From contig JAACMV010000023.1 of NCBI GenBank assembly GCA_010909725.1, forward strand, positions 868,001 through 932,000: a DNA stretch of 64,000 nt. Direction: 5' to 3'. Source of the stretch: Picochlorum sp. 'celeri'. Taxonomy: Eukaryota > Chlorophyta > Trebouxiophyceae. This document shows, in pieces, positions 30,076 through 41,884 of the stretch. A program made the translations under genes and the position numbers. The notes under the pieces were generated by a model. The model was not told the DNA's origin. It did no database searches and worked only from the letters and a program-made list of their open reading frames with translations. Numbering within the stretch: position 1 is the first letter of the stretch; each line of letters opens with the position of its first letter.

Positions 30076-31008
30076 TTACGACGATTCCCGACACTTTTCG
30101 CATTCACATCGAAACCCATAGGAAAACTCTAGCATCTGCTGCCTCTCAGCAACAGGAGCATCAGCATCTATATATGAGACACACAGCTGCTCATGCTGAG
30201 AGATATCCCGCTCTGCAGTCAGGCGGATCTCGTGCGTATTCCTAGGAAAACCGACCCCAACATTTGGAATGCAAGAATGGTTCAACATTGATGCCAGTAC
30301 ATACACAGCAGACCCACTCTCTCGTGCTGCACTCACATGCTCCTTCAAGAGCGCAGAGTATCCAATTGACAATGAACCGACGTCAACAATATCTACTCGA
30401 AAGGCATTCACATGTATTCTGCTCATCATATCTACATACCAAGACAAATTCAGACAATCTCGCGCCCCAGAGATTGAGTCAAACGATGCCATGAGAGCCT
30501 CATACGAATCCCTCCACTCCTGAGGAATCGAGTCACGTTGCACATTCACATAACACAAACTCGACATATCACTACTTCGAAAATCACCTCCATCTATATC
30601 TTCTCTGACCTTCATACACGCCAGTTCCGACACAAGCAACGGAAACTTTTGATTCCCATGCTCAACACAGAAAGAATGCAAGGGCCCCCAGTCTATACCT
30701 GCATACATTGCTCTCATAGATTCTCCATTTCCAGCACATGATGGACAATAGATAGCACCATGATGACTCTTCTTCTTCTCATCAGCAATGAATTCAGGTC
30801 TGAGACACCCAGCACACCACGACTGCTTCTTTGAGACTGGTGCCGTACTCACCAACGGCACCTCCTCAAGGATCACCGTCCCCTGCGGAATATCAGTCGC
30901 AGCGAATAACCCTCGACCCAGACCAGGTATATTCTGAAACAATGTAACGAATCGACTGTTTTCCGCCAGCAAACGAGACAATCGAGGCACATATGAAGCA
31001 CTCCCCAT
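30076..31008 (-). CDS. SET-domain protein, SMYD/ASHR-like
   Basis: 310 residues from the first ATG (31008). The SET fold starts at GLGRGLFAATDIPQGTVILEEVPL; an inserted Cys cluster (WCAGCLRPEF.., YCPSCAG) occupies the place of the MYND-type zinc region of SMYD proteins but has fewer ligands. The catalytic core is present: ASMLNHSCIPNVGVGF (NHSC), then ERDISQHEQLCVSYID, and a post-SET-like FRCECEKCRESS with three Cys. Such proteins methylate lysines on histones or other substrates; the substrate is unknown. Single-exon, convergent with the TMF gene. Confidence 0.87.
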   Translation of the reverse strand: MGSASYVPRLSRLLAENSRFVTLFQNIPGLGRGLFAATDIPQGTVILEEVPLVSTAPVSKKQSWCAGCLRPEFIADEKKKSHHGAIYCPSCAGNGESMRAMYAGIDWGPLHSFCVEHGNQKFPLLVSELACMKVREDIDGGDFRSSDMSSLCYVNVQRDSIPQEWRDSYEALMASFDSISGARDCLNLSWYVDMMSRIHVNAFRVDIVDVGSLSIGYSALLKEHVSAARESGSAVYVLASMLNHSCIPNVGVGFPRNTHEIRLTAERDISQHEQLCVSYIDADAPVAERQQMLEFSYGFRCECEKCRESS

Positions 31009-31343
31009 GCAGGAAACAAGTTTTCTATTTTGTTGTTTCACGATGTGAAACCCTGATCTATCTATGGTATCGATCGGTACTCCATTTCATATTCTTTGTT
31101 GTTGTTGTTGTGTACAGATCGATCCAGGCTTTATATATGTGCCTTTTTCATCGACTGACTTCAAAAAGAAAGTCACGGAATTCCGTAAATACAACAGTTC
31201 AATCAAACAGGCTTCACCACCATCAAAGACGCATAGACAGTACCCATTAATTGTTTATTTCCTTAGTCAAATACTCCATTTCTGCAGAGGGGTAGTACCT
31301 GTATCAAAAGAACGTGTTGGACTTTGCCATATGAGAATTCGAC
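31009..31343. promoter_or_regulatory. Divergent promoter region between SET and NFU1 genes
   Basis: About 335 bp between two start codons pointing away from each other. It contains a TTGTTGTTGTTGTTG run near 31098 (CAA repeat on the other strand). Open frames across it have no coding character. Confidence 0.45.
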
Positions 31344-32418
31344 ATGTCGCTCCTCCTATCAAGACGGTCATCTCAGCATTGGATGTCGCGTGCATGCAAG
31401 CAACTATCATCATTATACTCATGTGATTCGTATATCACGACACCGGCGGTGCGTTGGCTCATCTTGTGTTGTTTGAGGGTGTGGTCAGGCAACGAGAATA
31501 TTTCTTTTTCATCTACTCGCGCACGTATACCTGACTTTTCAGTCATTCTTTTGGCTTCTGCAGTATTATTATCACCACGAAAGCATTGGTCTCCAGAATG
31601 AGGTCATAGAGAAGCAGCCATTGCTGCTACATATGCGACATAACAGCAGCGTGTTCAATACAACAAATACTAGAGGAGGAGGTAGGTCTCTGACCACAGC
31701 CAGCACCGCAGTTCATCCAAGGCATCTTAATATCACGCATCACAGTGCTATGAAAACACCATATCATGCGCAGAAGCGATCCATGTTTATTCAAACACAG
31801 AATACGCCAAACCCTACCAGTCTCATGTTTATACCAGGCAAGCCAGTCATGGAGGGTGGTGGGAGTGCCAACTTTTCCAATGCACGAGAGGCCATGGCCT
31901 CTCCATTGGCTAAAAAGCTCTTCCTCATCGATGGCGTGGAGCAGGTATTTTTCGCCACAGATTTCGTGACCGTGTCGAAGAGCGACGATGTGTCATGGTC
32001 TGTTATCAAGCCAGAGGTGTTTGCAGCAATCACAGAGTTTTATGCAAACAATGAACCAATACTCTATGATGCAGACAAAGATCCGTCGTCCTCAGATATG
32101 ACCATTAATGAAGATGATGATGAAGTTGTCGCTATGATTAAAGAGTTGTTGGAAACCAGGATTCGACCTGCTGTGCAGGAGGATGGTGGTGACATTGTGT
32201 TTTGTGGGTTTGATGAGGACTGCGGCATTGTGACGTTGAAAATGATGGGAGCATGCAGTGGGTGTCCTTCATCATCTGTTACCCTGAAGAGTGGTATTGA
32301 GAATATGCTGATGCATTACATACCAGAAGTGAAGGGTGTCGTGGAGGCAGAAGCTGATGATGCAGAGATTGAAGGGGAAAAGGCATTTCAAAAGTTGGAA
32401 CAGCATTTGAGTTCTTGA
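31344..32418 (+). CDS. NFU1: Mitochondrial iron-sulfur scaffold NFU1
   Basis: Two exons, 31344..31448 and 31564..32418 (115-nt phase-0 intron GTGCGTTG...TTCTGCAG), give 319 residues. Exon 1 encodes an amphipathic presequence (MSLLLSRRSSQHWMSRACKQ). The N-terminal Nfu domain reads MFIQTQNTPNPTSLMFIPG.., AREAMASPLAKKLFLIDGVEQVFF. The C-terminal NifU domain has ELLETRIRPAVQEDGGDI and the cluster-binding CxxC in MMGACSGCPSSSVTLKSG. NFU1 passes 4Fe-4S clusters to lipoyl synthase and respiratory targets in mitochondria. Without exon 1 the only in-frame ATG is at 31633, but the phase-0 splice to a typical targeting exon is convincing. A SufE-BolA gene lies elsewhere in the window. Confidence 0.92.
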
Positions 32419-32878
32419 TGAAGATGGTCTTGTTTTCTTTTGCTGTTCATGCTTTTGATTGATATTGGTAATCGTAGACACTGATTTCAAGCATCAAGCC
32501 CTAGTGAGCATCCTCACTGTACCAAACAATGTTTCCATTCTTATGTTGTAATCAAATGGATTGCCATTGCATTAATATATCCCTCTGAATACTAACTACT
32601 CGATTAGTAGTACATCCGCTCCAATGTTGTTCATATTACCATGCATGGCTTGCCATTTGGTAAGCATGAACACTAGACTAACAACTGCCCACCCTGCAGG
32701 AGGAGAGTGCTCACGCAGATCCAGCCCTGGGCGCGACCTTTGACCAGATTGCAATCAGGATCTGTCGCTTATCAACAGGAGCGCATACCAGTCAATCCTC
32801 ATAAGAAATAGCTTTTAAACAGATACCCGTATATTAGTACCCATTATCGATTGATCTGAGTGATTCTTCACTGTAACA
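32419..32878. other. Intergenic region, NFU1 to FN3-like gene
   Basis: About 460 bp. A CATGCATGGCTTGCCATTTGGTAAGCATG stretch near 32641 has imperfect inverted symmetry. No coding or RNA gene recognised. Confidence 0.4.
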
Positions 32879-35276
32879 ATGTGGAGACTTGCGTTGTTAG
32901 TCGTACTTGCTCTGAGTGTCAGGGCACAGAATGGTGCGTATTTTATAACAGTATGCACTGCTATATAATATTGGAATTTTATACAACGTCTAGTGATGGA
33001 TTTGGATGATACGATGCACTCGTTCGGACGATTGACTGATTCCCGCGTTACAATGTGACGGTCACGTGGACGGGTGATAGAAACCTCCAACGTATTTGGC
33101 GGCCTCGTGTCCAGGCGTATGCGGACAGCGACTATCTATATGATGTATACTAACGGCATATCTTGAATATTGGTCATTAATCTAAGGTCGATGCCGCTCG
33201 CAGATGATTCCGATCGGCTGTTGACCTCGGTCAGGCAGCCTGTGATTGTGGAGGCCAACGTGCCAAACATCACTGTCGGTTTCAAGACTGGTCCAAACAT
33301 TCCTGGAACTCAGTTCACCATCAAGTGCGTTCTTGAGGGCGAAGCATGCGATGCCCCTCCTCAAGGGCAGCCTGTGAGTGGGTCTTTGCCTGTCAAACCA
33401 GCTGCTGTGGAGGGCACAGTCCAAGATCTGGAGGTGGATCAGACGTACAGCTGCTTTGTGAAAACAACTCTCTCTGAAAATGGAAAAGTCTCGTTTTGCC
33501 AGGAGGCCACACCGACTCCAGGCATTGTGAGATTCGAGTTGAAATTTCCAGGGTACCGCGACGCAGCTGCATTTGGTCAGCAAGACAGAGAACAAGTCTG
33601 TGCTAATGTCTTATCTCTGCAGCCAGGAGGAATATGCACCGTGTTGCGCGTGGTGAACGGCAGTGCCATTGTTTTTATTCAGGTTGAAGACGGCGACTAC
33701 AGGAATATATGGTCTCTCACAGAGACGCTGGCACAAAATGAAACTGAAGTGACTGCTGCGCTCACGAGTGGCCTTGAGGGTTCTGTTGAGATTGCTGATA
33801 TCCAGACGGAACCTCCACTTCCAAGTCCACTGCCTCCCACAGACGTCACTGCCAATCCATCCAGTGATTGCATGCCATCTGTCACTGTGACGTGGACAGC
33901 CCCACAGAGAAGCTCCACCATTACTGGGTATTTTGTTTCCTGCAAATCCATGACTGCACCGACAGCAAACAGCACTGTTGCAGCAACGCAGCGCAATGTC
34001 AGCTTACCAATTCAAGCTGGAGAAGAATACATGTGCTCTGTGGTGTCTCAGGGACCGTCAGGGACCTCTGTGCCAGCAGATGCATCGTCATTGGTGATGT
34101 ACAGGTATGAAAGGGAAACAAGATAATTGTGACTTTCTGAGTACAGCCTGTCGCCTGATCTGTATGAGTATTTGCTGCAGATATCCAGAATCATGTAAGC
34201 CAGGAACGGTTACGAATGTACAGACAAGTTTTGTGTCATATGCAAACCGTTTCCAGAGGACCGTTGAGTGGTCAGCACCATCACAGCTACCAGAACTCGA
34301 AATCACATCATACAATGTTAATTGCAGCAGTGATGTGGATTTTAGAGTTTTACAGGTGGAAAATACAAGAGCAACTCTCGGTGACGGAGTTTCTGAAAAT
34401 GCACCCTTCAATCTGGATACCTCCTACACTTGCACTGTGACTGCCACAAATACTGCTGGAGCAGGTGCACCATCAGATCCGAGTGACCCTTTCGTAGGTG
34501 GTAGACTTCCTCAAACAGGAGATTTTATTGTTCCACAAAGCTCATTCATTGAAGATTACCTCCCTGGGCAATGGTTTTATTCCACCCTCGCAAGTGGTGG
34601 AAGTCAGATCATCACAAACCCAGTGCCTGGTGAAGGTTCTCCAGGGGATGACGTAGTTGAGCTAACTACAACCTGCAGCAATGATGACCTTGCTGGGGTC
34701 AAATTATCGTACTTCCCTGGTTCTATTTTCAATGGCATGCTATTCTCTGAGTTTTTGGCCAACTTTAGCAGGATGTCGTACAAGTATTACAAGGTGGGAG
34801 ATGACCCTCAAGGATGTACTAGTAGTGTCACCTCTCCTACGTTTAAATTCGAGGTCTTCTCACAAAAGGCAGACGACAACGATGAGCCATCCTACACTAC
34901 ATTTGTCTGGGAGCCATATTCAGCTCCCCCACTCAATGGGAGTCCAGCTCCTTCTGGATCCTGGCAAAGTGTCCAGGTATCAAAGTCAGATGGTACAGCG
35001 ACATTTGATGGAAATGGTGGATGGAGATCAACGAGAGACTTGGGACAGGGTAATTCATTTCAGAATCAGGCCTCTTTGGCTACTTGGGAATCATTCCTCA
35101 GTGGTAACGAGATTGATGGCAAAACAACTTCATCCCCGCAGTTCATCATGGATGGGGTAATTTGGTCCATCAGCGTTGAAATAGGAAGATTCAATCCAGG
35201 ACTCGTCACTTACACCAATGACATCCAAGTATCATCGGGCGACTATGACTGGTCTTTCACTTTCACGACTGAATAA
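32879..35276 (+). CDS. Secreted fibronectin-III-like protein with a bacterial-looking C-terminal domain
   Basis: Three exons, 32879..32933, 33204..34104 and 34181..35276, with consistent phases, give 683 residues. Exon 1 encodes just a signal peptide (MWRLALLVVLALSVRAQN). Exon 2 carries beta-rich Cys-containing repeats ending in clear FN3-like units (PPTDVTANPSSDCMPSVTVTWTAP; EYMCSVVSQGPSG), continued in exon 3 (PGTVTNVQTSF.., YTCTVTATNTAGAGAPSDPS). Residues ~470-683 form another domain (FKFEVFSQKADDNDEPSYTTFVWEP.., GGWRSTRDLG, VIWSISVEIGRFNPG) that resembles secreted bacterial beta-sandwich proteins; that resemblance is from memory and needs a search. Many N-glycosylation sites. Extracellular role unknown. 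Confidence 0.75.
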
Positions 35277-36046
35277 AAAGATCAGCTGGATTATAAACAA
35301 TGAACTGCCAACGGACAGCCTCACGATTGATGGTCAAGTCTATGCAGAAGTCATTGCTTGAGAAACCATTGCTGATTTTTGATTGTACACTAAGGGTAGT
35401 CATTTGCATCCCTGTTTCCTTTTGCTTATTTGATTCGAATACAGGTTTATTATTGAGCATCGATGGGTGATACTAGCATTGTATAGAGATTGGTGTCATC
35501 CGTGAGGCCACACCCATCTCCTTGAGCAAACAAATTTTGAATACTATTCTCACATAGTTGTACATACCTTGAATCTGTTCATACTACTATTTACTATGTA
35601 GCGAAAATACTATTTAATAGTAGGGTAAATAAATACGGATGCAGTCTGATAAACTATTCAATGGCATTAAATCAGACGTTATGTTGGTCAAGACATGAAT
35701 GTCCATTGACCAACAAAAGCAATGCAAAAAAAAAAACGTGACTGCTATACTGGATCCACCGCCCTGCCAACACCCCATGCATCGAATCACTCAACAGATT
35801 GATCAGCATCAACAGATTCATTCTGGTACCATGCGAACAACAATCAAGGAATCTTTTTGGGTTCCTTTCCCAACATGGAGAGAGCTACCAACCCATGACT
35901 GCTTGGATAGGAACCCATTTGTGAAAATTTCAAGGCTGGGCTGAAATCTCCCCCACTGAAATACTATTTTTTTTCAAATGAATGGTTGAACCGTACGAGG
36001 ATCCATCCATTAATTCCAGAGATATTCAAACAAAAAGTGCCAACAC
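35277..36046. other. Long AT-rich intergenic region
   Basis: About 770 bp with no supported gene. It includes TACTATT-T-AATAGTA (near 35608-35622), an inverted repeat of 7-bp arms, and A-runs. A plus-strand frame at 35699-35944 has no ATG start, no domain and a simple composition. Confidence 0.45.
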
Positions 36047-36913
36047 ATGTACATGTCTCTCACAGGAGGAATTGGTCTTCGCCATGCGCCATGCCTTCCT
36101 CCCCAGAGGATGGCTTTACATTCTCCTACTACTAGTTGTCGAGGTATTCAGTCTCTTAGACGAGGCAGAGTCAGGGCGACGCAAGACACAGATAATTCAG
36201 CAACAACAAATTCCTCTACAGAACAAGAACGAATATATCAGGGCATATACGGCCCTTGGAAAGTAGAACAAAGCGATTTGATAGAAGTTTGGACGTATAG
36301 AGTAGCAATCAGCGTTCTCGCGGCATGCTGTGTTGGAGAAAGCTTGGATGTCCTCCTTCTTGGACACCAGCAAGGTATTTTGGATGACAATCTCGCCTGC
36401 TGGGGTGGGATTATCGCCTTGGGTATTGCATTATACCAGATCCATATCTATGTAACACCCCTGAAGCGTATGCTTCAGGTGTTTTGGGGCCTTGGCACTG
36501 CTGGCTTTGTCTACCTGTCCATCTTCCAGGCATCCTCTACCTCTGTTGTCGACTTTGTCATGGAGCATGGATGGGGAGTCTGGTGTATCGGACCTCTTTT
36601 CGCAGCGTTAACGGGTGTCACGTTTAAAGAAGGGCTTTGTTATGGTAAACCAGAGGCGTTTGCGCTGACGCTAGTGATCCCAGCGCTGTTGCTCTTGCAT
36701 CTTTTTGGAGCAGCAGGTTCAACAGAGGGTGTTGAAATGTCCTTGGATGTGGTTGCTTGCGTGTTGTTGACTGTATTTGCTCTTCGGAAGTATACTCAAG
36801 ATGTGGTGGATGATATTGGGGATGGAAGTGTGTTTCGATTTCAAAAAATGTCGGATGAAGAACAGCAAGCAGTGTTGCTCAAATTGAAGCGTCAGGAATC
36901 ATCATTTTTATGA
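36047..36913 (+). CDS. DUF2301-family plastid membrane protein
   Basis: 288 residues, single exon. The first ~60 residues are basic and Ser/Thr-rich, consistent with a plastid transit peptide. The conserved core starts at YQGIYGPWKVEQSDLIEVWTYRVAISVLA and includes WGGIIALGIALYQIHIYVTPLKRMLQVFWGLG, PLFAALTGVTFKEGLCYGKPEAFALTLVIPALLLLHL and FALRKYTQDVVDDIGDGSVF, the signature of DUF2301 proteins found in cyanobacteria and photosynthetic eukaryotes. Six or so hydrophobic segments predict an integral membrane protein of the thylakoid or envelope. Biochemical function is not known. Confidence 0.88.
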   Translation: MYMSLTGGIGLRHAPCLPPQRMALHSPTTSCRGIQSLRRGRVRATQDTDNSATTNSSTEQERIYQGIYGPWKVEQSDLIEVWTYRVAISVLAACCVGESLDVLLLGHQQGILDDNLACWGGIIALGIALYQIHIYVTPLKRMLQVFWGLGTAGFVYLSIFQASSTSVVDFVMEHGWGVWCIGPLFAALTGVTFKEGLCYGKPEAFALTLVIPALLLLHLFGAAGSTEGVEMSLDVVACVLLTVFALRKYTQDVVDDIGDGSVFRFQKMSDEEQQAVLLKLKRQESSFL

Positions 36914-37055
36914 GAAAACTGGTGATGATGATGCGACGAGGAAAATAAGCTTCCTGAAGGGCGTATATAGATGTATTTTATGTATATGTTATTTATTAAT
37001 GGGTGTATAACCTGTATATACTTGATTTGGCTCAATAGAAACAAGGCAAAGACGC

Positions 37056-37857
37056 ATGGCAGAAGGGACTACTGCTGCGAACGAGTGGCACCTTCGTCCA
37101 CGTCATAAAGACAATCCAGTCGTCTTTTTTGGTATGTTAAATTATTAAAAGTTTTCTCATGGCCTGTCGAGTGCTGATATGATCTCTGTGTGTGTATAGA
37201 TGTCACAATTGGGGATGTGGAGGTTGGGAGATTGCAAATGGAACTGTTTGCGGATGTGTGTCCAAAGACGTGTGAGAATTTTAGACAGCTCTGTACAGGG
37301 GAATTCAAGTACGTGTGTGATACCAGAAATACATTGGTGCAACGAGGAATGAATGAATGATGGCATGGTGTGTGTTGTAGGCAAAATGAACACCCAGTTG
37401 GGTACAAGGATTGTACATTTCATAGGGTGCGTGGGCCGTATTCGATATTCCAATAGAAGGCATGATGTATATATATATATGTAAAAGGATGTGACTGAAT
37501 ATACATGTATTGGATGTGTAGATTATCAAGGGATTTATGATTCAAGGGGGTGATTTTACCAGACATGATGGGACTGGTGGGCTCTCTATTTATGGTAGCA
37601 AGTTTGCAGATGAAAGCTTTATTGGTAGACATACTGGGCCTGGGTTATTATCCATGGCGAATAGTGGGCCGAATACAAACGGGAGTCAGTTTTTCATCAC
37701 ATGTGCCAAGACAGAGTGGTTGGATGACAAGCATGTTGTGTTTGGGAGAGTGATTGGCGATGGCATGTTGATTGTCAGGAAATTGGAGGCTGTGGCGACT
37801 GGACAGAATAATAAACCGAAATTGCCCTGTGTGATTGCTCAATGTGGTGAAATGTAA
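37056..37857 (+). CDS. PPIH: Cyclophilin H (U4/U6 snRNP-associated peptidyl-prolyl isomerase)
   Basis: Four exons, 37056..37131, 37200..37308, 37381..37426 and 37522..37857, give 188 residues with all phases consistent. The order and spacing of blocks follow PPIH rather than cytosolic cyclophilin [93 protein letters not shown], and the family ending [16 protein letters not shown]. The isomerase catalytic Arg (FHR) and FMIQGGDF are intact. The protein binds the U4/U6.U5 tri-snRNP and assists spliceosome assembly, fitting an intron-bearing genome. One exon is only 46 nt. It converges on DHFR-TS, 15 nt apart. Confidence 0.93.
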
Positions 37858-37872
37858 CGACACATGTTTTTT

Positions 37873-39474
37873 TTACACAGCCATTTTCATCTGGATCTTC
37901 TTGTGGGGTTTGTAGTCCACAATCTCAAAGTCATCAAACGTGAATTCATCAATATTCTTCTTCTCGGAGTTTATCCGTAGCGTCGGAAGATGGCGTGGAT
38001 AATGCTGTAATTGCTCTTTGAGAGGATCCACATGGTTTGCATACACGTGTGCATCACCCAATACGTGAACAAAATCACCAGCAACAAGCCCACACACCTG
38101 TGCCACCATTCGCGTCAACAATGCGTACGATGCTATATTAAATGGTACACCGAGTCCCAAGTCGCACGATCGCTGATACATTTGACAGCTTAATTCCCCA
38201 TCGGCAACGTAGAACTGACAAAACATGTGGCATGGTGGTAGAGCCATCTCAGGAAGAGCCAATGGATTCCAGGCGGTTAGGACCAAGCGCCTGTCATTGG
38301 GGTTATTCTTGATTTTATGAATGAGATCATTGAGTTGATCGACCCCTTTGCCGGAATAGTCGGCATGCATGTTTGAATACTCTGCACCAAAGTGACGCCA
38401 CTGGAACCCATACACTGGCCCAAGATCCCCCTCCTCCCTCTCTGTGAGGCCAATCGAATCAAGATATTCACGAGAGCCATTTCCATCCCAAATATGGATT
38501 CCTTTGTCTGATAATTCTGTCGCATTGGTACTTCCTTTGATAAACCAGAGGAGCTCTTCTGCCAGCCCTCTCCAAAAGACACGCTTTGTGGTGAGGAGAG
38601 GAAATGTATGCCGCAAATTGAATCGCATCGTCTTTCCAAATTTCGAATACGTCCCAGTCCCTGTTCTATCCCCCCGAAACGTACCCTCATCAATAATCTC
38701 CTGGATCATATCCAAATACTGAAACTCCTCATGCTGCCGAGCCATCCCTACAGGCAGCGCATCAATCGCCCTCGCCGCAACATCACCATCGTCTACATCC
38801 ACTCGTGTGTAACACAAAAACGAGTATCTCATTCCATCAGGAGTATCTCTCCGCGGAGATCCCGCATGCCACAGTTTGAACCTTGTCTCATCCACCTCTG
38901 GCATGAAAGTGTCACAATCCACATCCCCTTCCACCCTCGTCAGGTGAATCGCAGACAGCAACGGTGACACCAACGCTTCTTTATACACCTCTCCCCCTCC
39001 AATCACAAACACATTCTCCAGAGACCCTGCCAGATCTTTCTGCAGGTAAGCCATGGCATCTTCCAAACTCCTCTTCACCACCATGCCCCCTTCCTCCTCC
39101 ATCTGGCGACTTAATACCACATTTACTCTGCCAGAGAGTGGTCTAAACTTTTTTGGAATAGACTCCCATGTCTTCCGACCCATAATCACGGCATTCTTCT
39201 TTGCAGCGTCGCGAGTGGTCGTTGTCAGTTTTTTGAAATACGCCATGTCTCCAGGCAACTTCCATGGCAGCGTTCCATCTACAAACATGACCAATCGATG
39301 TTATAAATGGTTTAGATGGCAAGAAAATGGACAGAAACCCGCACCTTTACCGATGCCACCCTGACGAGTTGCCGCAACAACAATTTGAAACACCAACATT
39401 GGTTGAGTTTGTTCTTGTGACGCTGAATTTATCGTTGACACCGTCATCTCTTCATTTGATGTCGTCTCATACAT
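37873..39474 (-). CDS. DHFR-TS: Bifunctional dihydrofolate reductase-thymidylate synthase
   Basis: Two exons, 39474..39345 and 39278..37873, joined in phase 1 (66-nt intron), give 511 residues; a second in-frame ATG at 39447 would give 502. The DHFR half has [15 protein letters not shown] + [34 protein letters not shown] and [10 protein letters not shown]. The TS half starts near [14 protein letters not shown] and has [47 protein letters not shown], the catalytic Cys in [29 protein letters not shown] and DAHVYANHV. It makes dTMP from dUMP and recycles the dihydrofolate. The fusion is standard in plants, algae and many protists, not in fungi or animals. Confidence 0.96.
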
Positions 39475-39825
39475 ACATTTAATGACAAGGGCAAATCATG
39501 GGGCATCTCATGGCTCTAGACTCTGTCTCTTCTTCCCTGCCCCGAATGATCGATATACTTCTGACCATTGACCGCTTCCTTTAATGGGCCAATAGAATTG
39601 TACCTCGGTGGAACGGATCACGATGGGCATTGTTTGTAAGTTTTATTGCGCGGATCCCGTCTTCTCGGGTAAACTATGTAATAAAAGAAAAAGAATGAAT
39701 GTCTGAGAACCAGAGCATTGCTCAAGGACCCTGACAATTGCTGTTTGAGATCCAACTCGCTCAACAGAAATCAATCGCCCGTTACATACTTCACAGAACA
39801 GTCTTTTCTCAGCGCTGCTAGCATC
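39475..39825. promoter_or_regulatory. Divergent promoter region, DHFR-TS and single-pass membrane protein
   Basis: About 350 bp between two divergent start codons. No gene or strong repeat seen. Confidence 0.4.
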
Positions 39826-40635
39826 ATGGCATCAGAACTTAGCCAATTCATAGGTACGCATGGTTGTGGGTCGAGCGCTGCTGGCTGAATTGATGTACGA
39901 CTGAGTCTCTCTCTCCCATGTGTGTGCAGAAAAGGAGCTTCAGGCTCAGGGAATTGAGGATGATGAGGAGCAAAAGCTCCTGTCCGATTTGAAGGTCAAG
40001 GTAGGTATATAGTACTTGTTGTGCACGAGTGTTCGTATCGTGTCATCTGCTCATCATGCCTGGTTTTTTAATGACATGTCTTTTTTAAAATCTCTATGAT
40101 GCAGCCACTGTCTGTGGATGCTGCTCCTCTTGAGCGGTCGACATGGTCCTCTCGAAAAAATATTCTTTTTCTCATTGGTGGAATTGTCGTGGTGGCACTG
40201 ATTATAGTCGGTGCTGGGTCCTATTATAAAAGGGGTTTGACCACGAGGGATATTGCTCAGCCTGATAAGACCATGCCTCCTTTGGACACACGAGGGGGAG
40301 ACAATCCAAGTCCCGTCAAGAAACAGCAGGAGACGAAAGAGTATGATGATTATGAAGATGATGATTACGATGAAGAGAATGAGGACGTGGTGAAGAGAGA
40401 GGAGGAGAAGAAGAAGAAAGAGGAGGAGGAAGAGAAGAAGAAGAAGGATAACAAGGAGAAGAAAAAGGCAGATTCGGACAAAGAGGACTCTGCCGAGTAT
40501 GAGGATTATGATTATTCCCCCGACGTGAAGACACCAGTCAAGGATGATGGGGCAGCAGCAACAAAGAAGGACAAGAACCGCAGGCGAAGCCATCGTAAAC
40601 TTGCCTCATATGCCACGCATCATCAGCTCGTATAA
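39826..40635 (+). CDS. Single-pass membrane protein with Lys/Glu-rich low-complexity tail
   Basis: Three exons, 39826..39853, 39930..40000 and 40105..40635, give 209 residues. The N-terminal ~55 residues are acidic and cytosolic-like (MASELSQFIEKELQAQGIEDD..), followed by one transmembrane helix (ILFLIGGIVVVALIIVGAG) and a highly charged tail with DDYEDDDYDEENED and runs of Lys/Glu (KREEEKKKKEEEEEKKKK). No family recognised. The tail composition could be an ER- or nuclear-envelope-facing polyampholyte helix. The 28-nt first exon is short. Unlikely to be a shadow frame because three exon junctions keep the frame and the TM is intact. Confidence 0.72.
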
Positions 40636-40699
40636 ACTGTGTTTTTTTTGTTAGATATATATAGTTGAATGCACACATCATCAAAAAGAAAGAATAGAC

Positions 40700-41884
40700 T
40701 CAGATGTTGATCGTATTGTCGAAAATCCAAGAAAAGGAGACGTCAGTCTTGGCTCCCTTTGCTTTGCGGGCAGCAGCTCTCTCTGAAAGTTTGCGAATTC
40801 TAGCAGGCAGCTTCATCAGATATTCTTGTGCCTCCGCAGCGTCTCCAGTCACAGATCTGCCGTTCACCTCCCAACGGTCAATCAAGTGTTCCATAATGTC
40901 GCAGTAATCATTGGCATCATACACGCCAAGACTCTCTGCCACAGATGAGAAATCATCGAACAAGTTTCTGCCTCTATTCTTCTCTTCATGCTCCATATCA
41001 TCCATCAAGTGCGCAGGCATGACAATCTGCTTCTTCATCATGTCTGCAAATGCCAACATGGCTCCATTTGGATCCTGTCTGAAGAGCTCATCAACAATTC
41101 TAGTGTATGCAATTTCGTGACGAGACTCGTCAGAAGCAATGGCACCGCAGATTTTACTAAGAGTGTCATCACCATACTCCTGAGCTAAACGAGCCGTGTT
41201 TCCATGAGAGATTTTGGTTGCTCGTTCCTGGAACGATGTGTACACAAATCCCAAGTATGGATTGTTTTCCGTTTTAGGATTCATCCCACTGCCGATCAAA
41301 TTCTGAATGGTAACTTCTACAGCACGCATGTTCACCCTTCCGGTCAAATAGCAAAACTTGTTCATCAAGTCCCCGTGCCTGTTCTCCTCAGCAACCCACT
41401 GCCGTGTCCACTGCGCCCAAGGTGTATTAGAAGCACCAGTCTCATCGCGTACTCCATCAAGAGTATTCAACATTGCCATATAGGTTGGCAAGGCTTCTTC
41501 AGTAATCATATCCCCAATGAGAGTCACAAAGTATTCATCTGGAATATTCTTTGTCCTCTCCCTCAAATCATGCACAGCATCCAGAAAATCAGGAGATTCT
41601 GGATCCGGCAGGAAATCCTGTGGCTGCCACAGCTTATCCACAGGCTTGAGAATAGGAACAACCTGCTCGGCAGCAAAATCGTCGAGACTGTGAATCAACT
41701 CAAGCCTCTCTGGTGTAATGCTATGCACCACCTGCCCGTCCAAGAGAATAGGCCCCTCATTCGTCGCCGATGCAGCACAAACTTGCACTGATCTGTTTCT
41801 TCTCATACTAACGCCGCACTTGCTGCCATCAAGCGATGGCTTTTTCGCCACCGCAGCAGGGTGCTGTCCTCCAATCACACGCAT
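40700..41884 (-). CDS. Plastid soluble acyl-ACP (stearoyl-ACP) desaturase
   Basis: 394 residues from ATG 41884. The first ~40 residues ([18 protein letters not shown].., [13 protein letters not shown]) are a plastid transit peptide. The di-iron ligands are in [14 protein letters not shown] (166-170) and DESRH (252-256), the two ExxH motifs of the soluble desaturases. Other landmarks: [46 protein letters not shown] and the C-terminal FSWIFDN. The enzyme makes oleoyl-ACP from stearoyl-ACP using ferredoxin. This soluble type is characteristic of the green lineage, in contrast to membrane desaturases. The frame extends upstream of the ATG but enters an acceptor (GGTTGCAG), suggesting a 5' UTR intron. 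Confidence 0.93.
   Translation of the reverse strand: MRVIGGQHPAAVAKKPSLDGSKCGVSMRRNRSVQVCAASATNEGPILLDGQVVHSITPERLELIHSLDDFAAEQVVPILKPVDKLWQPQDFLPDPESPDFLDAVHDLRERTKNIPDEYFVTLIGDMITEEALPTYMAMLNTLDGVRDETGASNTPWAQWTRQWVAEENRHGDLMNKFCYLTGRVNMRAVEVTIQNLIGSGMNPKTENNPYLGFVYTSFQERATKISHGNTARLAQEYGDDTLSKICGAIASDESRHEIAYTRIVDELFRQDPNGAMLAFADMMKKQIVMPAHLMDDMEHEEKNRGRNLFDDFSSVAESLGVYDANDYCDIMEHLIDRWEVNGRSVTGDAAEAQEYLMKLPARIRKLSERAAARKAKGAKTDVSFSWIFDNTINI

Noticed and set aside
31064..31426. Plus-strand 120-codon frame
   Set aside because: Cys/Val low complexity from TTG/TGT repeats, no domain; NFU1 exon 1 in another frame explains the right part.
32680..32790. Possible tRNA or other structured RNA
   Set aside because: No clear acceptor stem, anticodon arm or GGTTCRA box. 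No tRNA or rRNA was found anywhere in the window by eye.
33000..33170. Possible extra exon (NVTVTW-like peptide) of the FN3-like gene
   Set aside because: Stops on both sides in that frame and no acceptor; direct splicing of exon 1 to 33204 keeps the frame.
35699..35944. Plus-strand 81-codon frame
   Set aside because: No ATG at the start, poly-A (Lys) and His/Gln composition, no domain, and not spliceable to DUF2301.
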